Shown: piece by piece, positions 60,444 through 64,000 of the stretch
Layout of the letters: each line of letters begins with the position of its first letter
Numbering within the stretch: position 1 is the first letter of the stretch
Assembly (NCBI GenBank): GCA_050259615.1
Contig: JBLNAZ010000046.1
Location: forward strand, 30,499 to 94,498
DNA length: 64,000 nt
DNA from: JAAXKN01 sp050259615
GTDB lineage: Bacteria; Bacteroidota; Ignavibacteria; Ignavibacteriales; SURF-24
Direction: 5' to 3'
Notes under the pieces: model-generated
Told to the model about the DNA's origin: nothing
Databases searched by the model: none
Seen by the model: only the letters and a program-made list of their open reading frames with translations
Position numbers and translations under genes: made by a program

Positions 60444-61262
60444 TTATTTGGAATACAGCTTCGCGGCTTTTTCGGCCGATGAAGTAATTCCTTTTATGAG
60501 GGCAGAGCTGAATCCATGATGCTCCATCTGGTTTAATCCTGCTATTGTGCAGCCCTGTGGCGTTGTGACCTTATCCACTTCCTTTTCAGGATGGCTGCCG
60601 AGATCAACAAGAAGTGAAGCGGCGCCTTTAGCAGTCTGGGCTGCCATTAAAAGGGCTTCCTCAGCATGAAAGCCGATTTCAATCCCTCCCTGTGAAGCTG
60701 CGCGTATAGCCCTTAAAAAAAATGCAATTCCGCAGGCGCACAGGGCTGTTGCAGGAACCATTAAGGATTCTTCTATTGTAAGTACTTTACCTACCGATTC
60801 GAAAATACGTTTTGTTAACTCGAGTCCGCTTCTACCGGCCTGATCTGCGCAAATGCAGGTCATCGATTCCCTTATGGCAATTGCTGTATTTGGCATGGCT
60901 CTCAGCACAGGTATATTGTAATTTTCAATTTTACGCCTGATCTCCATAATGGATGCGCCTGAAACTACAGATATCACTGTGTGCCTTTCTTCTTCAAGCG
61001 AATCTTTAATTTCCATTAAAAGTCCATCCAGCTGCTGGGGTGTTACTGCAATTATAATGACATCGCTTCTGCTGACAGCTGAAGTGTTGCTTACGTCTGT
61101 ACTAAAGCCTTGCAATTCAAAAGTTTTCAGCAGATCCTTGTTTCGTCTTGTTAGGGTAATATCAATTGTCCTGAATGCTCCGGATCCCACAAGTCCTCTT
61201 GCAATTGCTGAGCCAATATTGCCGCCGCCTAAAATTGCCGCGCTTTGCTTTATTACTGTCAT
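60444..61262 (-). CDS. proC: Pyrroline-5-carboxylate reductase
   Basis: 272 residues from the ATG at 61262, where AGGA is 7 bases upstream; two in-frame ATG further upstream (61280, 61364) lack such sites. It has NAD(P)-binding ILGGGNIGSAIARGL and the conserved RAMPNTAIAIRESMT. The C-terminal motif has TTPQGCTIAGLNQME in place of the usual TSPGGTT. It makes proline. It stands alone and convergent with the seven-gene cluster. Confidence 0.93.
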   Translation of the reverse strand: MTVIKQSAAILGGGNIGSAIARGLVGSGAFRTIDITLTRRNKDLLKTFELQGFSTDVSNTSAVSRSDVIIIAVTPQQLDGLLMEIKDSLEEERHTVISVVSGASIMEIRRKIENYNIPVLRAMPNTAIAIRESMTCICADQAGRSGLELTKRIFESVGKVLTIEESLMVPATALCACGIAFFLRAIRAASQGGIEIGFHAEEALLMAAQTAKGAASLLVDLGSHPEKEVDKVTTPQGCTIAGLNQMEHHGFSSALIKGITSSAEKAAKLYSK

Positions 61263-61381
61263 TTGGAAGTCCTGTTTCATTAATATTATATCAATATAAT
61301 AAATTGTTCTGAGTAATTCCCGGTTTTCGAAAGAGCATTCAGTTGTACGGCGTGCTGATTGCATTGTATTTCAGCGTTATT

Positions 61382-61555
61382 ATTCGTTTTATAAAATTAA
61401 AGGAAGAATCCCCTGAAAACTGAGATATCAAAAATCTTTAGCTGCTGAATAAAAGTGTCCTGGAGGAAATCCAGTTTTTCTTTGAGACATACAACAGGTT
61501 CAAAGGACGTGATTTTATGGCATTAGGCAAGTACGGTCCCAAAACAGGCGCTTAA
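61382..61555 (+). pseudogene. Remnant of the C-terminal end of a family I inorganic pyrophosphatase
   Basis: The frame through 61442-61555 reads LLNKSVLEEIQFFFETYNRF then KGRDFMALGKYGPKTGA and a stop, which matches the C-terminal helix and tail of family I pyrophosphatases (LL.EI..FF..YK). Upstream the same frame continues as KEESPEN, a TGA (61421), DIKNL and a TAG (61439), also pyrophosphatase-like. No start codon or upstream domain remains. It is a decayed fragment, assigned by eye. The surrounding 61263-61630 gap holds nothing else apparent. Confidence 0.5.
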
Positions 61556-61630
61556 ATTAGTTAAGAAGGGCATTCAAAAATTTAACGCAGAAAACAGCAG
61601 AAAATTAAATTATAAATAAAGGGAATAAGA

Positions 61631-61873
61631 ATGGAAAACGACAATAATTATGTTAATGATCATGGAGATTTGGATCAGGGCGGACGCAGGCCCGGTACCA
61701 GGCCTGAAGAATTTGAAGGAGAAAATGAGACGACGGGCTATGGCCATAAAAGAAAAGTGAAAGATGAGAAAAAATCAGGCAGCGGCCTGGAAGAGTATAA
61801 GGATAAACAGCAGGAAAAAAAAGACTCTGACCCGAACCCGCTGGATGGCCAGGAAAATATTCAGAATGAATAA
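61631..61873 (+). CDS. Small hydrophilic disordered protein
   Basis: 80 residues, no hydrophobic segment, rich in Glu, Asp, Lys and Gly (MENDNNYVNDHGDLDQGGRR... ending NIQNE). It looks intrinsically disordered and resembles small stress or desiccation proteins in composition only. AAAGGGAATAAG precedes the ATG, and a strong terminator follows, so it is a single-gene unit. Family unknown. Confidence 0.6.
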   Translation: MENDNNYVNDHGDLDQGGRRPGTRPEEFEGENETTGYGHKRKVKDEKKSGSGLEEYKDKQQEKKDSDPNPLDGQENIQNE

Positions 61874-61897
61874 AACTCATGAATCCGTATTTTATCT

Positions 61898-61930
61898 AAA
61901 TGCCAGGAACCGCTTCCTGGCATTTTTTAT
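61898..61930 (+). terminator. Rho-independent terminator
   Basis: TGCCAGGAA (61901-61909) and TTCCTGGCA (61914-61922) form a 9-bp stem with a CCGC loop, extended by A/T pairs and followed by TTTTTTATT. It ends the transcript of the small disordered protein. Confidence 0.9.
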
Positions 61931-62088
61931 TATTATTATATTTTTCTGAAAAAACCGCTGGAGATAACATAATAAACCTCTTGTTTACCCGCTCCAAAAA
62001 TCTGCAGACAAAAAAGCTGTAGAAGTTTTTCCTATTTATCTCTATCTTCGTACTCAGTTTTTATTGTCACGAACCATGGAGGAATTTT

Positions 62089-63399
62089 ATGCGGGTATTC
62101 ATACTGCTGCTGCTTTTAACTGCCATGTCATTTGCCCAGACAAAAGTTGAGGATATAAAAACTTTTACCCTCAATAACGGCATGAAAATAATTATGCTCG
62201 AGGATCATTCCATCCCAAATGCAAATATGTACCTGTTCTGGCGCGTGGGATCAAGAAATGAATACCCGGGTATTACCGGCATATCCCACTTTTTTGAGCA
62301 TATGATGTTCAACGGCGCTAAGAAATACGGCCCGAAAATTTTCGATCAGGTGATGGAATTTAACGGCGGTGCAAATAACGCATATACTACGGAAAATGTT
62401 ACGGTTTATACCGACTGGTTTCCAAGCAGTGCGCTTGAAACGATTTTCGACCTGGAGGCCGACAGAATTGCAAACCTCGACTTTAACGACAAGCTTGTTG
62501 AAAGCGAAAGGGGAGTCATCCTCTCGGAAAGAAGCACGGGACTTGAAAACAGCAATTTTGAATTTCTGAACCAGCCCCTGCTTGGCGCAGCTATGACTGC
62601 CCATCCTTACCACTGGCCTGTTATCGGCTATGAGTCGGATATAAAAAACTGGTCAAAGAGTGATCTTCAGAATTATTTCAAAACCTATTACGCTCCCAAT
62701 AACTGCGTGGCCGTTATTTCAGGCGATATTAACCCCGAACAGGTTCATGAACTCGCACAGAAATATTTTGAGCCGATTCCAAAGCAGAATCCTCCGCGCA
62801 AAATCCATACTGTTGAACCTGAACAGCTTGGGGAAAAAAGACTTACAGTGTATAAAGCTGTATCCACTCCGAACGTGATGCTCGCTTATCATGTGCCCCA
62901 GACAGGCTCAAGTGACTACTATGCGCTTGATATGCTCAATTCAATATTATCTGAGGGCAAGAGCTCCAGGCTTTATAACGCTCTTGTGGACAAAAAACAG
63001 CTGGCAACAGAAGTGTTCTCATACATTCCGCAGGCATTTGATCCGTTCCTTATGTTCATCTATGCCGTTGCCGGCGATAATGTTAAAGCTGAAACTCTGG
63101 AGGAGGCAATCTGCGTAGAACTGGATAAGATATCAAAAGATGGTGTAACAGAGGCCGAGCTTCAAAAGGTGAAAAACCAGAAGCTTATGGAGTTTTATCA
63201 CTCCATGGAAACAATAAACGGAAAGGCCAACAGCATCGGTACCTATGAACTATTCTTCGGGAATTATACTAAGCTCTTTTCTGCTCCTGATGATTACAAA
63301 AAAGTTACAAATGAGGATATTAAACGCGTGGCATCCAGGTACTTTGTTCCAACAAACAGGACCGTAGGCTTTCTTCAGCCGGAAAAGGAGAATAAGTAA
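62089..63399 (+). CDS. M16 zinc metallopeptidase (catalytic subunit)
   Basis: 436 residues with a signal peptide (MRVFILLLLLTAMSFAQ). The inverted zinc motif HFFEH at about 65-69 is followed by FNGAKKYGP and, later, a second metal-ligand Glu region (DLEADRIANLDFN). GGAGGA lies upstream of the ATG. Periplasmic M16 peptidases of this type work as heterodimers with an inactive partner, which is the next gene; the stop overlaps its ATG (TAATG). Confidence 0.93.
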   Translation: MRVFILLLLLTAMSFAQTKVEDIKTFTLNNGMKIIMLEDHSIPNANMYLFWRVGSRNEYPGITGISHFFEHMMFNGAKKYGPKIFDQVMEFNGGANNAYTTENVTVYTDWFPSSALETIFDLEADRIANLDFNDKLVESERGVILSERSTGLENSNFEFLNQPLLGAAMTAHPYHWPVIGYESDIKNWSKSDLQNYFKTYYAPNNCVAVISGDINPEQVHELAQKYFEPIPKQNPPRKIHTVEPEQLGEKRLTVYKAVSTPNVMLAYHVPQTGSSDYYALDMLNSILSEGKSSRLYNALVDKKQLATEVFSYIPQAFDPFLMFIYAVAGDNVKAETLEEAICVELDKISKDGVTEAELQKVKNQKLMEFYHSMETINGKANSIGTYELFFGNYTKLFSAPDDYKKVTNEDIKRVASRYFVPTNRTVGFLQPEKENK

Positions 63400-64000
63400 T
63401 GAAAAATCTTAAACCAGCATTAACAATTTTATTTTTATTTATATTCTTAACAGGCAGCCTTTCTGCCGGAAACGAAAATACCGCTGCCAACAGCTATAAG
63501 CTGCCTGCTTATGAAAAGTTTGTCCTTGATAACGGCCTTACCGTTTATCTCATGGAGCAGCACGAGGTGCCTTTAATATCTCTTTCACTTGCCGTACCGG
63601 GCGGCTCCATTTACGACGGCAGCAAGGCCGGAGTTGCTTTCCTGACTGCAGAAGCCCTGCATTTCGGCACCAAGAGCTATACAAAAGACCAGATTGAAGA
63701 AACCTTTGATTTCTATGGTGCCAGCTTTTCTTCCCGTGCAATAAATGAATCAGCCAGAATTAATGCTTCGTTTGCTTCATCGGACAAGGAGAAGATTCTG
63801 CCCGTTATAAAAGAAATGGTGGTAAACCCCGTCTTTGATGAAACTGAGTTCGGGAAAAGAAAACAGAGGGCTCTTCTGGAGCTGAAGCAGGCAAAGGAAA
63901 GCCCCCGCCGCGTAATTAAAAGCTATTTTGATAAGTTCCTCTATGGAAACAACCCCTACGGAAGCCCCGTTACGGGAACCGTTTCATCTGTTTCTTCCAT
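63399..64000 (+). CDS. M16 family protein, non-catalytic partner (3' partial)
   Basis: A start at 63399 overlaps the stop of the first M16 gene. The N-terminus has a signal sequence (KPALTILFLFIFLTGSLSAG), then the M16 fold KFVLDNGLTVYLMEQHEVPL and a YDGSKAGVAFLTAEALHFGT segment in which the HxxEH zinc motif is missing. This marks it as the inactive subunit of the heterodimer. The gene runs off the right edge after about 200 residues. Confidence 0.88.
   Translation, partial: MKNLKPALTILFLFIFLTGSLSAGNENTAANSYKLPAYEKFVLDNGLTVYLMEQHEVPLISLSLAVPGGSIYDGSKAGVAFLTAEALHFGTKSYTKDQIEETFDFYGASFSSRAINESARINASFASSDKEKILPVIKEMVVNPVFDETEFGKRKQRALLELKQAKESPRRVIKSYFDKFLYGNNPYGSPVTGTVSSVSS

Overview
The window looks like a chromosomal segment of an anaerobic or facultative member of the Bacteroidota/Ignavibacteriota (FCB) lineage. 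The basis is a TonB-dependent receptor with a carboxypeptidase-regulatory-like N-terminus next to a DUF4876-type lipoprotein, many PAS-rich hybrid kinases, an [FeFe]-hydrogenase trimer, CISM-type sulfur respiration genes and a moderate-GC coding style. The phylum is inferred from gene content only. I found no rRNA, tRNA, transposase, phage module or CRISPR array.

Layout. (1) 2-7636, +: an [FeFe]-hydrogenase-like domain fused to a histidine kinase (cut at the left edge), three further two-component proteins, then hydC-hydB-hydA encoding a multimeric NAD(P)-linked [FeFe] hydrogenase. (2) 7957-13157, +: TonB receptor, DUF4876-like lipoprotein and an outer-membrane barrel. A 476-base gap follows with a sigma70-like promoter, a perfect TGTGA-N6-TCACA dyad and two hairpins. 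(3) 13634-27757: a molybdenum cofactor and sulfur-respiration island. On + lie moeA, mobA, a Rieske protein, a cytochrome b fused to a 12-haem cytochrome c domain, a Cys-rich MerR regulator, a Tat-exported molybdoenzyme with its FeS and NrfD-type subunits, two half-size YeeE/YedE transporters and a Cys-less rhodanese. Convergent on - lie a MOSC protein, moaC, moaA, a half-size ChrA homologue and a Cys-less carboxymuconolactone decarboxylase-like protein. (4) 28079-36297, +: an exopolysaccharide set, an FN3-like lipoprotein and a hybrid kinase with a decayed ATPase domain.

(5) 36427-40962, +: an SOS cassette with a palindromic operator, lexA, a DUF72 gene, dinB and a DnaE-like protein about half normal length. 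(6) 41099-46517: small membrane proteins, an orphan Cas6-family protein with no array, and a PAS/GAF histidine kinase. (7) 46714-53496, -: dapA-dapB-dapH-lysC-M20 deacetylase-asd, an acetylase-type diaminopimelate/lysine operon, preceded by a thioredoxin-reductase-like flavoenzyme. (8) 53717-60389, +: seven tightly packed genes (nucleotidyltransferase, ATP-grasp, class III aminotransferase, CDP-alcohol phosphotransferase, Gfo/Idh/MocA, flippase-like membrane protein, HAD), which I read as an uncharacterised lipid head-group or glycolipid pathway. (9) 60444-64000: proC, a decayed inorganic pyrophosphatase tail, a small disordered protein, and an M16 peptidase pair cut at the right edge.

How the parts may fit together: the hydrogenase and its H2-sensor-like kinases handle fermentative or respiratory H2. 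The Moco genes supply cofactor to the molybdoenzyme, which with the NrfD membrane subunit and the Rieske/cytochrome b/multihaem complex suggests quinone-linked sulfur-compound respiration. The strongest candidates for new biology are the seven-gene cluster in region 8, the cytochrome b/12-haem fusion with its sulfur operon, the orphan Cas6, and the short DnaE in the lexA cassette.
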